Shown in pieces: positions 40,307-50,137 of a stretch of DNA of 59,438 nt (the stretch's first letter is position 1; every line of letters begins with the position of its first letter). Source of the stretch: an uncultured Lachnospiraceae bacterium (lineage in GTDB: Bacteria > Bacillota > Clostridia > Lachnospirales > Lachnospiraceae); contig CANRGB010000003.1 in NCBI GenBank assembly GCA_947630005.1, forward strand, positions 1-59,438, written 5' to 3'. The position numbers and the translations under genes were made by a program. The notes under the pieces are model-generated. The model was given only the letters and a program-made list of their open reading frames with translations, ran no database searches and had not been told where the DNA came from.

Positions 40307-41500
40307 TCAGCCGTTTTTCAGCTTTTTCCGGATCCGGATGTCGTCTCCGATCAGCTTCAGCATGGTGTAGGAGCTTGAGATCCTGGAAAACACCCGCTCC
40401 GAGTAGGTATCCGCGAACGTACCGAGCGAGAGATTGGTCGAGATCAGCGTGCTCCTGCGCCGCAGAATGCGCTCGTTGAGGATGAGGAACAGCTGGGAGG
40501 AGACAAACGTGTTCGTCAGTTCCGTACCGAGATCGTCAATGATCAGAAAATCGCAGTCGAAAATATGCTGTTCCAGATCCGGGGGAACCTCCCCGTTCCG
40601 CCCGAACGTCGCGTCCGCGAACAGCTCAAACAGGCGGAAGGCGGAGAAATAAATCACGGAGTGGGTGGTATCGAGCAGTTCCCGCGCGATACAGTGCGAG
40701 AGGAATGTCTTCCCAAGTCCGGTATCCCCGTACAGAAACAGATTCCCGAAGGAAGTGTCAAACGTTTCCACGAACTTTCGGCATTCGTCGAGCGCGCGTT
40801 TGGCGGTCTGTCTGGCGTTCAGGCCCGTCACGCGGTCAACGATGCGGGTCGGATAGTAATCGAGTGAAAATTCCGAAAAATTTTCCCTGTCCAGAAACTC
40901 TTTCAGGTTCGACTGTGTGTAGAGAAGGTCAATGACCGCCTGCCGGAAGCAGTGGCATTTTTGCGTCCCGATATAGCCGGTGTCCTGGCAGTCGGGGCAG
41001 TAAAAATGCGGTTCCAGGTAATCTTTCGGATACCCCGCTTCCGCGAGCAGGGCCGTCTTTTTCGCGGACAGACTGCGGATGTAGCCGCGCAGGGCCGCCG
41101 CCGAAGGCGTTCCGGTCTTTCTGTCCAGCCAGACTTCTGGCGGGACAGCGCGGCCGTCCTCCGTCTTTTCGTTTTCAGGAGCGGACAGGGCGCCGCCGGA
41201 CCCGATCTGTCTGTCCGGGTTTGCCTTTTCGCCTGGTTCGATCTGCCCGGTTGGGTCTGCCTTTTCGTATGGTCCGGTTTGTCTGTCCGGGGCTGTCTTT
41301 TCGCCGGATCCGTCCGGAGCAAGCAGCATCGCGCGCGCGCAGGCCGTGCTTGCCGCGGCGATCTTCTCGTCGATCCGGGCAAACTCGGGAAACCGCCCGT
41401 AAATTTCTCTGCGGCGGTTCTCAAGCTGGTGCCGGCCGTCAGACTGCCGCTGCTCATAGCTGCGCATGATCCTGTTATACTGTGAATTGGTTATTCCCAT
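40307..41500 (-). CDS. DnaC/DnaI-like helicase-loader ATPase
   Basis: A 397-residue AAA+ protein of the DnaC family, loading replicative helicase. A zinc site CPDCQDTGYIGTQKCHC lies about 168-184, P-loop LYGDTGLGKTFLSH about 256-269, then Walker B DFLIIDDLGTE and SRISSSYTMLKLIGDDIR with the arginine-finger region. An unusual repetitive insert (about 65-105, around PDRQTGPYEKADPTGQIEPG) separates the N-terminal and zinc regions. The gene follows the DnaD-like gene by 56 bases. Confidence 0.88.
   Translation of the reverse strand: MGITNSQYNRIMRSYEQRQSDGRHQLENRRREIYGRFPEFARIDEKIAAASTACARAMLLAPDGSGEKTAPDRQTGPYEKADPTGQIEPGEKANPDRQIGSGGALSAPENEKTEDGRAVPPEVWLDRKTGTPSAAALRGYIRSLSAKKTALLAEAGYPKDYLEPHFYCPDCQDTGYIGTQKCHCFRQAVIDLLYTQSNLKEFLDRENFSEFSLDYYPTRIVDRVTGLNARQTAKRALDECRKFVETFDTSFGNLFLYGDTGLGKTFLSHCIARELLDTTHSVIYFSAFRLFELFADATFGRNGEVPPDLEQHIFDCDFLIIDDLGTELTNTFVSSQLFLILNERILRRRSTLISTNLSLGTFADTYSERVFSRISSSYTMLKLIGDDIRIRKKLKNG
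41186..41308 (-). repeat. Degenerate in-frame linker repeat in the dnaC-like gene
   Basis: The insert cycles through variants of (P)DRQTGPYEKA, GQIEPGEKAN and PDRQIGSG, about 10-15 residues each, Gly/Lys/Pro/Asp-rich. Probably a flexible spacer. Confidence 0.7.
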
Positions 41501-41556
41501 GTCGTCCTCACATTTCTATCGGGATGGTCCGGCTGCAGTCCGCACGCCGCTGCCTC

Positions 41557-42594
41557 TCAGGAATTCAGAAGCCGCCGTTCGAGCTGACTGTAATCGTATT
41601 CTCTCTGATTAAAATTATTGAAACGGTTGCCGCTGCCGGGTTTTGCCTGCGGCTGCCGGCGTTCCTTTGCTTCTTTTTGCTGTTCCTTTTTCTGTTCTTC
41701 CTGCTCCGCCTTGTATTTCCTGTCAAGCATCTCGATATCGGAGGATGAGCGGACGCCCTGCTTCTTCCACTGTTCCAGAATCGAGTTCGCGTACTGGAAG
41801 TTCGGCTGGTGCGTCTGGCGGATCGTGCGGTGGCAGGCCTCCAGGATGATATCGATCGGGCAGCCGAGCTCGTTGATCCAGTGGGACATGATCTTTAGCT
41901 CAGGCGCGGCCGGGTTCCGCCCTTTGAGGCCGAACGCGTTCATGATCGCGAAATAATTCTTGTTGTACAGATTGGTATCTTCCTTTGCCTGAGAGACCGT
42001 CGTGATCCCGGCCTCCGCCCAGGCGAGCGCGACTTTGCGCATATAGTGCCGGCTGGCGGAGCCTTTGGAAATGCAGTACTCCAGCAGATACTCGATCAGG
42101 TCGGCCGAAAAATGCAGGGAATCGTAATAGTACAGCAGTTCCTCCTGCTCGGAGGAGGAAAGGGTGCGCTGAAGGTACTGCTCCGCGACGAAAAAGAGCT
42201 GACGGATATCGTCTTTTTCTCTGAGCGTGTCCATCCGGCCCCGGTCCGGCGCGAAGGAACGGCCGTCCGCCTGCTCCGGAAAGGCGGCGGGCTTTGGCGC
42301 GGCGGAAACCGGAGGACTGTCGAACGTGATGTCCTGGATCGTGCCGTCGGGCGCGCAGCGCATCTGCAGAAGATTCATTTTTTCCCAGTAGGACAGCGCG
42401 CGGCGCAGATCTTTTTCGGTGTACTCCAGCGCGTCCGCGACAGAGGAGAGAGTCAGGTCCATATTTCCCGCGGCGCAGCGCAGAAGGTAAAGGTAGACTT
42501 TGACGTATTCTCCGTTTGCCTGCAGCATATAGTGGTCAATAAAGGTGTTCTGAACCAGGGTAGCTCCGGAGGGAGCAGTCGTATGTAGTCTCAT
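41557..42594 (-). CDS. DnaD-domain replication protein
   Basis: A 345-residue protein. The N-terminal winged helix is seen in NTFIDHYMLQANGEYVKVYL, and LSSVADALEYTEKDLRRALSYWEKM, as in DnaD/DnaB of Firmicutes. The DnaD-like domain (about 180-270) has YYDSLHFSADLIEYLLEYC and ends in a Lys/Gln-rich tail with NRFNNFNQREYDY. It works with the DnaC-like protein in restarting or initiating replication. ATG follows GGGAGG. Extended -10 TGTTATACT lies at 42756-42764 on the minus strand, and a DnaA-box cluster lies further upstream. Confidence 0.88.
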   Translation of the reverse strand: MRLHTTAPSGATLVQNTFIDHYMLQANGEYVKVYLYLLRCAAGNMDLTLSSVADALEYTEKDLRRALSYWEKMNLLQMRCAPDGTIQDITFDSPPVSAAPKPAAFPEQADGRSFAPDRGRMDTLREKDDIRQLFFVAEQYLQRTLSSSEQEELLYYYDSLHFSADLIEYLLEYCISKGSASRHYMRKVALAWAEAGITTVSQAKEDTNLYNKNYFAIMNAFGLKGRNPAAPELKIMSHWINELGCPIDIILEACHRTIRQTHQPNFQYANSILEQWKKQGVRSSSDIEMLDRKYKAEQEEQKKEQQKEAKERRQPQAKPGSGNRFNNFNQREYDYSQLERRLLNS

Positions 42595-42865
42595 GATCAG
42601 CCTCCCAAAAACCGCCGCGGCATCCGTTTTCGCCAGGCGAAATGACGCCGCATGAGAAACGCGGCGGCAAAACTTTCATGCCCGCGCTGCGGGCAGCCCC
42701 ATGTTTCCGTTGAAACTCCGTGCGCTCTCCGTCTGAGAACCGCTCCGTGAACCTGAGTATAACATATTCGGACGAAAAAGAGAACAGGATGTTTTTGTAC
42801 CTTGTGCGGGGATTTTACGGCCGGTCCGTGTTTTTCCTTCTGCCGGCCGGGAACAGCAGTCTTTC

Positions 42866-43082
42866 TGTGGATAATGTGGATAAGAAGTTGACAATAAAAA
42901 GACCGGTGCGCGTAAAACGGCGGCAAAAGGCGGAAAATGTTGAAATATTATGTAAATCAGATTATCCACCGGGTAATCCACCGGATGTGGAAAGAAAAAT
43001 GTGTATAAGTATGTGGATAATGTGGATAACTTTACAGAGAAGCGCGTTTACAGGGGGATTCGGCGGGATATCATGTGGATAA
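42866..43082 (+). promoter_or_regulatory. DnaA-box cluster upstream of dnaD
   Basis: Five perfect boxes TGTGGATAA (reverse of TTATCCACA) at 42866-42874, 42875-42883, 43012-43020, 43021-43029 and 43074-43082. The first two and the next two form the same end-to-end pair TGTGGATAATGTGGATAA. Near matches lie at 43000-43008 (TGTGTATAA) and, opposite strand, at 42962-42970 (TTATCCACC). The 628-base gap between dnaD and murC holds no gene. It may be an origin-like site or a DnaA-controlled promoter region for dnaD-dnaC. Confidence 0.82.
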
Positions 43083-43106
43083 ACAGGTGAGAAACGGGCG
43101 GATCAG

Positions 43107-43139
43107 AAAAATAAAAAAGAATGTGCCAAAGGCACATTC
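43107..43139 (-). terminator. Terminator of murC
   Basis: On the minus strand GAATGTGCC (43131-43139) pairs with GGCACATTC (43119-43127), followed by TTTTTTATTTTT. It lies about 84 bases after the murC stop. Confidence 0.9.
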
Positions 43140-43222
43140 TCGCGCCGAGCGCGGCTGCGAAAGCAGCATTTTCCGCGCACGCGCTCGTGCGCATCCTGTC
43201 AGCCGTCCGAACGTGTGTCCGC

Positions 43223-44599
43223 CTATCTTTTCAGAAGTTCTTCGCCGACTTTTACGATATCGCCGGCTCCCATGGTGATGACCAGATCGCCCGGCGCGCA
43301 GTTTTCCATGAGGAAATCTTCGATCTCACGGAAGGTGGGGAAATACCAGACGTCTTTCCCTTTGGCGGCGAGTTTTTCGCGGAGCATGTCGGAACTGACG
43401 CTGTGATCGTCGGTCTCTCGCGCCGCGTAGATATCGGCGAGGACGACTTTGTCGGCCAGAGAGAGCGCCTTTACGAAATCGTCCATCAAAGACCTGGTGC
43501 GGCTGTAAGTATGCGGCTGAAACACGCACCAGATGGTATTTCCGGGATAATGTCCGGCCGCCCGCAGCGTCGCTTCGATCTCAGTCGGATGATGCGCGTA
43601 GTCGTCCACGACCGTGATTCCGGAAACCTCCCCCTTTTTCTCAAAACGGCGGTCGGTGCCCTCAAAACTGAGCAGTCCCTCGGCCATTTTTTCATAGGGG
43701 ATGGATAGAAGGCTGCCCGCGGCGAGAGCGGCGACCGCGTTGGAGACGTTGTGCTCTCCCGGAACGGACAGGCGGTACCGCCCTGCGGGGACGCCGTCTT
43801 TTACGAACGTAAAGGAGGCAAATCCCTGCGCGTCATAGGAGATATCCGCCGCATGGCAGCCGCCTTCGTGAAGACCGTAGGTCACGACCCGGCAGGGAAG
43901 ACCGTCGGTGAAAAAATCCAGGCCGGGGATGCCGCTTTCGATGATCAGCGTCCCGTCCGCCGGTATTTTCCCGGCAAAAAGCCGGAAAGAATGCCGGATA
44001 TCGTCGAGGTCCTTGAAAAAATCAAGATGATCGGCTTCAATGTTCAGAATGATCCCGATCTTCGGGGCAAGTTCGAGGAAACTGTTGGTATATTCGCATG
44101 CCTCCGTCAGAAATACTTCGGAGGAGCCGAGCCGGATATTTCCGCCGATGGAGCGAAGGATGCCGCCTACGGAGATCGTGGGGTCAAGTTCTCCCGCCAT
44201 CATCAGATGGGTGAGCATGGAAGTCGTGGTGGTTTTGCCGTGCGTTCCCGCGACCGCCACCGGCATGCTGTAATTGCGCATAAGCTGCCCTAAAAGCTCC
44301 GCGCGGGAGAGCATGGGAAGCCCTTTTTCCCTCGCGGCGGCGAACTCCGGATTGTCGGGGTGGATTGCCGCGGTATAGACGACGACGTCGATGTCTTCCG
44401 TAATATTTGAAGCGGTCTGTCCGTAAGCGATGGAAGCGCCGAGTCCTGCCAGCCAGGTGGTCAGTGAAGATTCCTTCGCGTCGGAGCCGCTGACGGTAAA
44501 GCCTTCTTTCAGGAGAACAGCCGCGAGACCGCTCATGCTGATTCCTCCGATACCGATAAAGTGGACATGCACGGGCTGATTATAATTTATTTGATACAT
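43223..44599 (-). CDS. murC: UDP-N-acetylmuramate-L-alanine ligase
   Basis: A 458-residue Mur ligase adding L-Ala to UDP-MurNAc in peptidoglycan synthesis. The N-terminal motif is HFIGIGGISMSGLA, the P-loop VAGTHGKTTTTSML, followed by EACEYTNSFL and, in the last domain, VVDDYAHHPTEI. Length is normal. AAGGAG precedes the ATG. Promoter at 44634-44662. Confidence 0.96.
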   Translation of the reverse strand: MYQINYNQPVHVHFIGIGGISMSGLAAVLLKEGFTVSGSDAKESSLTTWLAGLGASIAYGQTASNITEDIDVVVYTAAIHPDNPEFAAAREKGLPMLSRAELLGQLMRNYSMPVAVAGTHGKTTTTSMLTHLMMAGELDPTISVGGILRSIGGNIRLGSSEVFLTEACEYTNSFLELAPKIGIILNIEADHLDFFKDLDDIRHSFRLFAGKIPADGTLIIESGIPGLDFFTDGLPCRVVTYGLHEGGCHAADISYDAQGFASFTFVKDGVPAGRYRLSVPGEHNVSNAVAALAAGSLLSIPYEKMAEGLLSFEGTDRRFEKKGEVSGITVVDDYAHHPTEIEATLRAAGHYPGNTIWCVFQPHTYSRTRSLMDDFVKALSLADKVVLADIYAARETDDHSVSSDMLREKLAAKGKDVWYFPTFREIEDFLMENCAPGDLVITMGAGDIVKVGEELLKR

Positions 44600-44633
44600 T
44601 CTGCAAATCTCCTTATCTATTGGTGTATAATCT

Positions 44634-44662
44634 ATTATACGCTCACCTTTTCAAAAATCCAA
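44634..44662 (-). promoter_or_regulatory. Promoter of murC
   Basis: On the minus strand: -35 TTGGAT (44657-44662), 17-base spacer, -10 TATAAT (44634-44639). Confidence 0.7.
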
Positions 44663-44882
44663 GAACTTTTATGTGTCGAAAATAGTAAATTTATACAAAA
44701 ATAAATAAATGATTTACTGCATAATTCCAGTGCAAAAGGGGAAGAAATGGAACTTATGCAAAAGAATTACGTTATTTATGATAAAAACCTTCCGCTTTTC
44801 CGGGAAAATTTGTAATATATGTTTATTATTTTGGGGAAGTATGGTATACTATTTGCGAATAACTGCATGCAGAGGTGATAAT

Positions 44883-46157
44883 GTGATCAAGAAAGAAATG
44901 ATAGCCATGCTTCTGGCCGGAGGCCAGGGCAGCCGTCTCGGAGTGCTGACTTCAAAGGTCGCGAAGCCGGCGGTGGCGTTTGGAGGAAAGTACCGCATTA
45001 TTGATTTTCCGCTGAGCAACTGCATTAATTCCGGGATCGATACAGTCGGGGTGCTGACGCAGTACCAGCCCCTCCGGCTGAACACGCATATCGGCATCGG
45101 GATTCCATGGGATCTGGATAAGAACGTCGGCGGCGTTACCGTGCTCCCGCCGTACGAGAAGACAGGAAAGACCGAGTGGTATACGGGAACGGCGAACGCG
45201 ATCTATCAGAATCTGGCTTATATGGAGTCGTTCCATCCGGATTATGTGCTGATCCTTTCCGGCGACCATATCTATAAGATGGATTATGAGATCATGCTGG
45301 ATTATCATAAAGCGCACCACGCGGATGTCACGATCGCGGTCATGCCTGTGCCGATGGAGGAGGCGAGCCGTTTTGGCATTGTTGTGACGGACCCGGACGG
45401 CAGGATCGTCGAATTCCAGGAGAAACCCGACGCGCCGAAGAGCAATCTGGCCTCCATGGGCATTTATATCTTTTCCTGGCAGGCCTTAAAGGAGGCCCTG
45501 ATCGCGCTGTCCGACCAGAGCAGCTGTGATTTTGGAAAGCATGTCATCCCCTACTGCCATGGGAAAGGGGAAAAGCTGGCGGCCTACGAATTCAACGGGT
45601 ACTGGCGGGACGTCGGGACGCTCGGATCTTACTGGGAGGCGAACATGGGGCTGACCGCGATCGTCCCTGAGTTCAACCTGTATGAGGAATTCTGGAATAT
45701 CTATACGAAGAATGATATTCTGCCTCCGCAGTATATCGGGTCGGAAGCGTTTATACTGGACAGCCTGATCGGGGACGGGACGGAGATATACGGCAAGGTC
45801 TACAAGTCGGTGATCAGTCCGGGCGTGATCATAGAGCCGGGCGCTCTCGTCCGGGACTCGATCATTATGCAGAACGCGGTTATCAAAGCGGGCGCGCTGG
45901 TCGACAAAGCCATCATCGCGGAGAACGCGGTGATCGGCGAGCGGTCGCAGGTCGGGGTGGGCGTGGAGCTTCCGAACCGGGTAAAGCCGGCCGTTTACTC
46001 GTTCGGTCTCGCGGTGATCGGCGAGAACGCCGTAATCCCGCCGGATGTCAGCATAGGAAGGAACACGGCGGTGACCGGCGTGACCGTGAAGGAGGATTAT
46101 CCGGGCGGTATGCTTGGCAGCGGAGAAATTCTGGACAAGGCAGGTGATATTGTATGA
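44883..46157 (+). CDS. glgC: Glucose-1-phosphate adenylyltransferase, catalytic subunit
   Basis: A 424-residue enzyme making ADP-glucose for glycogen. The nucleotide-binding start is [20 protein letters not shown], followed by [36 protein letters not shown] and a left-handed beta helix at the C-terminus. GTG start at 44883 with AGAGGTG before it gives the family start; longer in-frame extension upstream has no similarity. Its TGA overlaps the glgD ATG. A likely -10 TATACT with an upstream TG is at 44845-44850. Confidence 0.95.
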   Translation: MIKKEMIAMLLAGGQGSRLGVLTSKVAKPAVAFGGKYRIIDFPLSNCINSGIDTVGVLTQYQPLRLNTHIGIGIPWDLDKNVGGVTVLPPYEKTGKTEWYTGTANAIYQNLAYMESFHPDYVLILSGDHIYKMDYEIMLDYHKAHHADVTIAVMPVPMEEASRFGIVVTDPDGRIVEFQEKPDAPKSNLASMGIYIFSWQALKEALIALSDQSSCDFGKHVIPYCHGKGEKLAAYEFNGYWRDVGTLGSYWEANMGLTAIVPEFNLYEEFWNIYTKNDILPPQYIGSEAFILDSLIGDGTEIYGKVYKSVISPGVIIEPGALVRDSIIMQNAVIKAGALVDKAIIAENAVIGERSQVGVGVELPNRVKPAVYSFGLAVIGENAVIPPDVSIGRNTAVTGVTVKEDYPGGMLGSGEILDKAGDIV

Positions 46158-47272
46158 GGGCGGTAGGAATGATCCTGGCCGGGGGGAACAGCTGCCGGAT
46201 GAGAGAACTTTCAAACAAGCGGGCAATCGCGGCGATGCCGATCGCGGGCAGCTTCCGGAGCATCGACTTTCCGCTGAGCAGCATGTCCAATTCGGGGATA
46301 CAGAAGGTGGCCGTTCTGACGCAGTATAATTCCCGGTCGCTGAACGAGCACCTCAGCTCTTCCAAATGGTGGGATTTCGGGCGCAAACAGGGCGGACTGT
46401 TCGTCTTTCCGCCGATGGTGACGCCGGAGAACAGCTTCTGGTACCGGGGGACCGCGGACGCCATTTACCAGAATCTGGATTTTCTGCGCGAGTGCCATGA
46501 GCCGTACGTGGTGATCGCGTCCGGCGACGGGATCTACAAACTGGATTACGAGAAAGTTCTGGAATACCATGTCAGGAAAAACGCGGATATCACGGTGATC
46601 TGCAAGGACATTGCCGGCACGGACGACGCGACGCGGTTCGGCGTGCTCCGCCTGGACGAGGACGACCGCATCGTGCAGTTTGACGAGAAGCCGATGACGG
46701 CCTCCTCCCAGACGATCTCCTGCGGAATCTATATTATCCGCAGACGCCAGCTGATCGAGATGATTGAAAAGTCGGTCGGGGAAGGCAGGTACGATCTTGT
46801 AAAGGATGTGCTGATCCGCTGCAGGGACAAGCGGCGCGTTTACGGTTACAGACTTGAATCCTACTGGAGCAATATCGCGTCGGTGGAATCCTATTACAGG
46901 ACAAACATGGATTTTCTGAAGAAGGAAGTCCGGGATTACTTCTTCCGCGAGTACCCGGACGTACATTCAAAGGTGGACGACAATCCGCCTGCGAAGTATA
47001 ATCCGGGGAGCGTTGTGAAAAACAGCCTGGTCGCGGGAGGCTCCATCATCAACGGCTACATTGAAAATTCTCTGATTTTCAAAAAAGTGTTTGTCGGAAA
47101 CAACTGTGTGATTAAAAATTCCATTGTGCTCAACGATGTATATCTTGGCAGCAGCGTGTATCTTGAGAACTGCATCGTCGAGAGCCGGGATACGATCCGG
47201 GCCGGGTCCCGCTATGTCGGAGAAGACGGGATCAGGATCGTAGTGGAATCGGATAAGAGATACGAAATGTAA
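46154..47272 (+). CDS. glgD: GlgC-like regulatory subunit
   Basis: A 372-residue paralogue of GlgC. It keeps [14 protein letters not shown] and [12 protein letters not shown] but alters the residues around the nucleotide loop and has [11 protein letters not shown] in place of SGDHIYK. As in Bacillus and Clostridium, GlgC and GlgD probably form a heteromer, GlgD tuning activity. Start overlaps the glgC stop by ATGA. Confidence 0.93.
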   Translation: MRAVGMILAGGNSCRMRELSNKRAIAAMPIAGSFRSIDFPLSSMSNSGIQKVAVLTQYNSRSLNEHLSSSKWWDFGRKQGGLFVFPPMVTPENSFWYRGTADAIYQNLDFLRECHEPYVVIASGDGIYKLDYEKVLEYHVRKNADITVICKDIAGTDDATRFGVLRLDEDDRIVQFDEKPMTASSQTISCGIYIIRRRQLIEMIEKSVGEGRYDLVKDVLIRCRDKRRVYGYRLESYWSNIASVESYYRTNMDFLKKEVRDYFFREYPDVHSKVDDNPPAKYNPGSVVKNSLVAGGSIINGYIENSLIFKKVFVGNNCVIKNSIVLNDVYLGSSVYLENCIVESRDTIRAGSRYVGEDGIRIVVESDKRYEM

Positions 47273-47317
47273 CATGCCGCGCGGATCGGTCCGCGTAGCA
47301 GACGGGGGAAAATGTGT

Positions 47318-47605
47318 ATGACTATAACAGATGTAAGAGTCAGAAAAGTGACAAAAGAGGGAAAAATGAAAGCGGTCGTCTCTATCACGCTGGACGACGA
47401 ATTTGTGGTGCATGATATCAAAGTCATCGAAGGAGAGAAAGGACTGTTCATCGCGATGCCGAGCAGGAAAGCCTCGGACGGAGAATACCGCGACATCGCG
47501 CATCCGATCAACTCGAAGACGCGCGGGAAGATCCAGGAGCTGATCCTCGCGGAGTATGAGAAGGCGGCGGCGTCCGGAATACAGGATGCCGGAGACGCTT
47601 CCTGA
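47318..47605 (+). CDS. spoVG: SpoVG, RNA-binding regulator
   Basis: A 95-residue protein that aligns with SpoVG along its length ([49 protein letters not shown]). SpoVG affects septation in sporulation and binds RNA/DNA. Start chosen at 47318 (MTITDVR) because it matches the family and sits nine bases after GGGGG; an ATG six bases earlier is possible. Confidence 0.96.
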   Translation: MTITDVRVRKVTKEGKMKAVVSITLDDEFVVHDIKVIEGEKGLFIAMPSRKASDGEYRDIAHPINSKTRGKIQELILAEYEKAAASGIQDAGDAS

Positions 47606-47612
47606 AAACAGA

Positions 47613-47650
47613 CGAGCAGGAGGAAAAAACGCCTCCTGCTCGATTTTTTT
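47613..47650 (+). terminator. Terminator of spoVG
   Basis: CGAGCAGGAGG (47613-47623) pairs perfectly with CCTCCTGCTCG (47632-47642), then ATTTTTTT. Its stem is nearly the same as hairpin I of the dispersed double-hairpin elements. Confidence 0.92.
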
Positions 47651-47698
47651 GCGAAGCGGCGGGGCCGCGTCCTGTTTACGGCAGTATCCGCGAAGCGG

Positions 47699-48466
47699 TC
47701 AGGAATGTTTACCTTTTTTGCCGTCGTCCAGCAGCTTCCGGTTCTTTTTCAGCATTTCCAGCAGTTCTTCCTGCACTTTTTTTCCGATAAATTTCTGCTC
47801 CGCCCGCGGCAGCTTCGCCGGTTCGATCGGTCTGCCGTATTCGATGATCACGTCTGCCCGTTTTACGCGGGGAAGGTGATCCTCAAACATTGCCGACGAG
47901 TTTGTGATGGCGACCGGGATGATCGGACACCCGGATTTGGTCGCGATCTTAAAGGAACCTTCGTGGAACGGCAGCATCTCGAGCTCGGAAGCGCCCGTGC
48001 CGCGCGTTCCTTCCGGAAAGATCATGATCGAGACGCCGCTTTTGATCTTTTCGATCGCCGCGAGGATGGTCTTCAGCCCTTCCCGGATATCCGAGCGGTC
48101 GAGGAAAAGGCAGTGTACGTACTTCATCCAGGTCGAGAGAAGCGGAATCTTCAGCATCTCTTTTTTGGCGACGTAGCCGGTCAGATTCGGGCAGCGCGCG
48201 TAAGTCAGCACGATATCATAGTAGCTTCGGTGGTTGCCGATGTAAAGGACGGCCTGGTCCTTCGGCACGTTCTCCTCTCCGAGTACGGTCAGCCGCACGC
48301 CGGAGATCCGGATACAGATCCGGAATCCCCACTGGACGATCCGGAGCGAGCTGCGGTCCCTCAGCGCGGGACTGCGTTTCCCGATCAGCCATTCCACGAA
48401 AAAGACGGGAATGGAAAGAACGAGGAAGAAAAACAGGAAGACGGCCGTCGCTGTAAAACGGATCAT
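47699..48466 (-). CDS. plsC: 1-acyl-sn-glycerol-3-phosphate acyltransferase
   Basis: A 255-residue membrane-associated enzyme making phosphatidic acid. An N-terminal hydrophobic helix (FLFFFLVLSIPVFFVEWL) is followed by the catalytic NHRSYYD (H-x4-D) and the glycerol-phosphate motif FPEGTRG. The Lys-rich C-terminus is usual. It lies 31 bases after malQ on the same strand. Confidence 0.93.
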   Translation of the reverse strand: MIRFTATAVFLFFFLVLSIPVFFVEWLIGKRSPALRDRSSLRIVQWGFRICIRISGVRLTVLGEENVPKDQAVLYIGNHRSYYDIVLTYARCPNLTGYVAKKEMLKIPLLSTWMKYVHCLFLDRSDIREGLKTILAAIEKIKSGVSIMIFPEGTRGTGASELEMLPFHEGSFKIATKSGCPIIPVAITNSSAMFEDHLPRVKRADVIIEYGRPIEPAKLPRAEQKFIGKKVQEELLEMLKKNRKLLDDGKKGKHS

Positions 48467-48497
48467 AAATCGGATCCCTCCTGTCAGATACGGACGG

Positions 48498-50054
48498 TCA
48501 GTCCCGTCCGAACAGCTGCGTCGTCATAAGCAGCCACTCGGCGCGGTCAGGAGTCAGGTCCTCTTTTGTGTAGCGGAACGCCCAGTTGGCGGCGGCGACG
48601 CCCGGGGTGTTCATCCGCGCTTCGCTTCCGAGAACCAGGAGATCCTGGATCGGAAAGATCGCGTACCTGGCGATCGAGGAGAAGCAGATGCGGATAAAGT
48701 CGAGACTCACATAGTCGCCGGAGGTATTTCCGTAGCGGCGGATCCTGTCCTTGACCTTTTCCGGCTGCGTCTGATACCAGCCCATCGTCGTGTCGTTGTC
48801 GTGCGTGCCGGTGTAGCAGATGCAGTTCGTCGTCTTGTAGAAATGCGGGATATAGTTGTCGTCCTTCATGTTCTCAAAACCGAACTGCAGCACCTTCATG
48901 CCGGGGAAGCCGAGCGAATCGCGCAGATGTTCGACCTCGGGCGTGATGATGCCGAGATCCTCGGCCATGATCGGGAGATCATCCCCGAGCTCTTTTTCGA
49001 TCGCGCGGAACAGATCCTCGCCGGGGCCCTTGATCCAGGAACCGTTGATGGCGGTCTCCTCGCCGGCCGGCACGGCCCAGAACGCCTCGAAGCCGCGGAA
49101 GTGGTCGATCCGCAGATAGTCGGTGAATTTCAGCTGGCGGCGGATCCGGTCGATCCACCACTGGTATCCGGTCTTTTTGTGGTATTCCCAGTCATAGAGC
49201 GGATTCCCCCAGAGCTGTCCGGTCGCGCTGAAATAATCGGGCGGAACTCCGGCGACACAGAGCGGATGCCCTGTCGGATCGAGCTGGAACAGCTTCTGAT
49301 TTCCCCAGACGTCGCAGCTGTCCGGGGAGACAAAGATCGGGATATCGCCGATGATCTCAATGTCCTTCTCATGCGCGTATTCGCGCAGTTCCATCCACTG
49401 TTTTTCGAAAATAAACTGCAGGAAGGAGTAGTACCGGATCTGCCCGGCGAGTTTGCCGCGCCATTTATCCTTTAATTCCGGATCCGGGTCGACCAGATCT
49501 TCCTCCCATTCAAGCCAGGGGCGTCCCTCGTGGTAATCCTTGCATGCCATGAAGAGCGCGTAGTCGTCCAGCCAGCCGGCTTCCTCCAGGCAGTATGCCT
49601 CAAATTCCTCGATCAGGGTTTTGTCCGGCGTGTGGGCAAAATTGGCCCATGCTTTTCTGAGCAGTTTTGTCTTGTACTGGATCGCGGGGCCGTAATCGAC
49701 CTTGCGGGGATCCCAGGCGGGGTTGTCCGCGACGTCCTCTTTTGTCAGCAGCTTCTGTTCGATCAGCTTGTCCGGGCTGATGATCAGCGGCTGTCCGGCA
49801 AAGGCGGAAAATCCCTGGTAGGGAGAATCGCCGAAGCCGGTCGGACCGAGCGGAAGCACCTGCCAGAGATGCTGGCCGGATTTTTCCAGAAAATCAATAA
49901 AGTCGTAAGCGCCCGGGCCAAGGTCTCCGATCCCGTACGGGGACGGAAACGAGGTGGGGTGCACGAGGATTCCGGAGAAACGTTCGCGCACCGGCTTTGC
50001 GGGCTGCGTCGGCTCCGGGATCATGGTGGTGATAGTAGTTTTTGTGGTGTTCAT
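48498..50054 (-). CDS. malQ: 4-alpha-glucanotransferase
   Basis: A 518-residue GH77 enzyme that moves alpha-1,4-glucan segments, with the glycogen genes nearby. Motifs include GILVHPTSFPSPYGIGDLG, DSPYQGFSAFAGQPL, LRIDHFRGFEAFW (nucleophile Asp), PIMAEDLGIITP and TGTHDNDTTMGWY. Start at 50054 (MNTTKTT) follows AAAGGAG; an upstream in-frame ATG lacks this. Confidence 0.95.
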   Translation of the reverse strand: MNTTKTTITTMIPEPTQPAKPVRERFSGILVHPTSFPSPYGIGDLGPGAYDFIDFLEKSGQHLWQVLPLGPTGFGDSPYQGFSAFAGQPLIISPDKLIEQKLLTKEDVADNPAWDPRKVDYGPAIQYKTKLLRKAWANFAHTPDKTLIEEFEAYCLEEAGWLDDYALFMACKDYHEGRPWLEWEEDLVDPDPELKDKWRGKLAGQIRYYSFLQFIFEKQWMELREYAHEKDIEIIGDIPIFVSPDSCDVWGNQKLFQLDPTGHPLCVAGVPPDYFSATGQLWGNPLYDWEYHKKTGYQWWIDRIRRQLKFTDYLRIDHFRGFEAFWAVPAGEETAINGSWIKGPGEDLFRAIEKELGDDLPIMAEDLGIITPEVEHLRDSLGFPGMKVLQFGFENMKDDNYIPHFYKTTNCICYTGTHDNDTTMGWYQTQPEKVKDRIRRYGNTSGDYVSLDFIRICFSSIARYAIFPIQDLLVLGSEARMNTPGVAAANWAFRYTKEDLTPDRAEWLLMTTQLFGRD

Positions 50055-50094
50055 GGGTTCTCCTTTGATGTAAGTGAATAGTAATAACTTATTC

Positions 50095-50123
50095 ATTATA
50101 CTGAATCAGAGAAGGGATGGCAA
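50095..50123 (-). promoter_or_regulatory. Promoter of malQ
   Basis: On the minus strand: -35 TTGCCA (50118-50123), 17-base spacer, -10 TATAAT (50095-50100). Confidence 0.78.
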
Positions 50124-50137
50124 CCGAAAGTGACCAG

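Noticed and set aside
42720-43082. 120-codon plus-strand frame across the DnaA boxes
   Set aside because: No ribosome site, sequence reflects repeated boxes and promoter DNA.
42866-43082. Calling the DnaA-box cluster the chromosomal origin
   Set aside because: dnaA, dnaN and gyr genes are not here and no clear unwinding region was seen; a regulatory role is equally likely.
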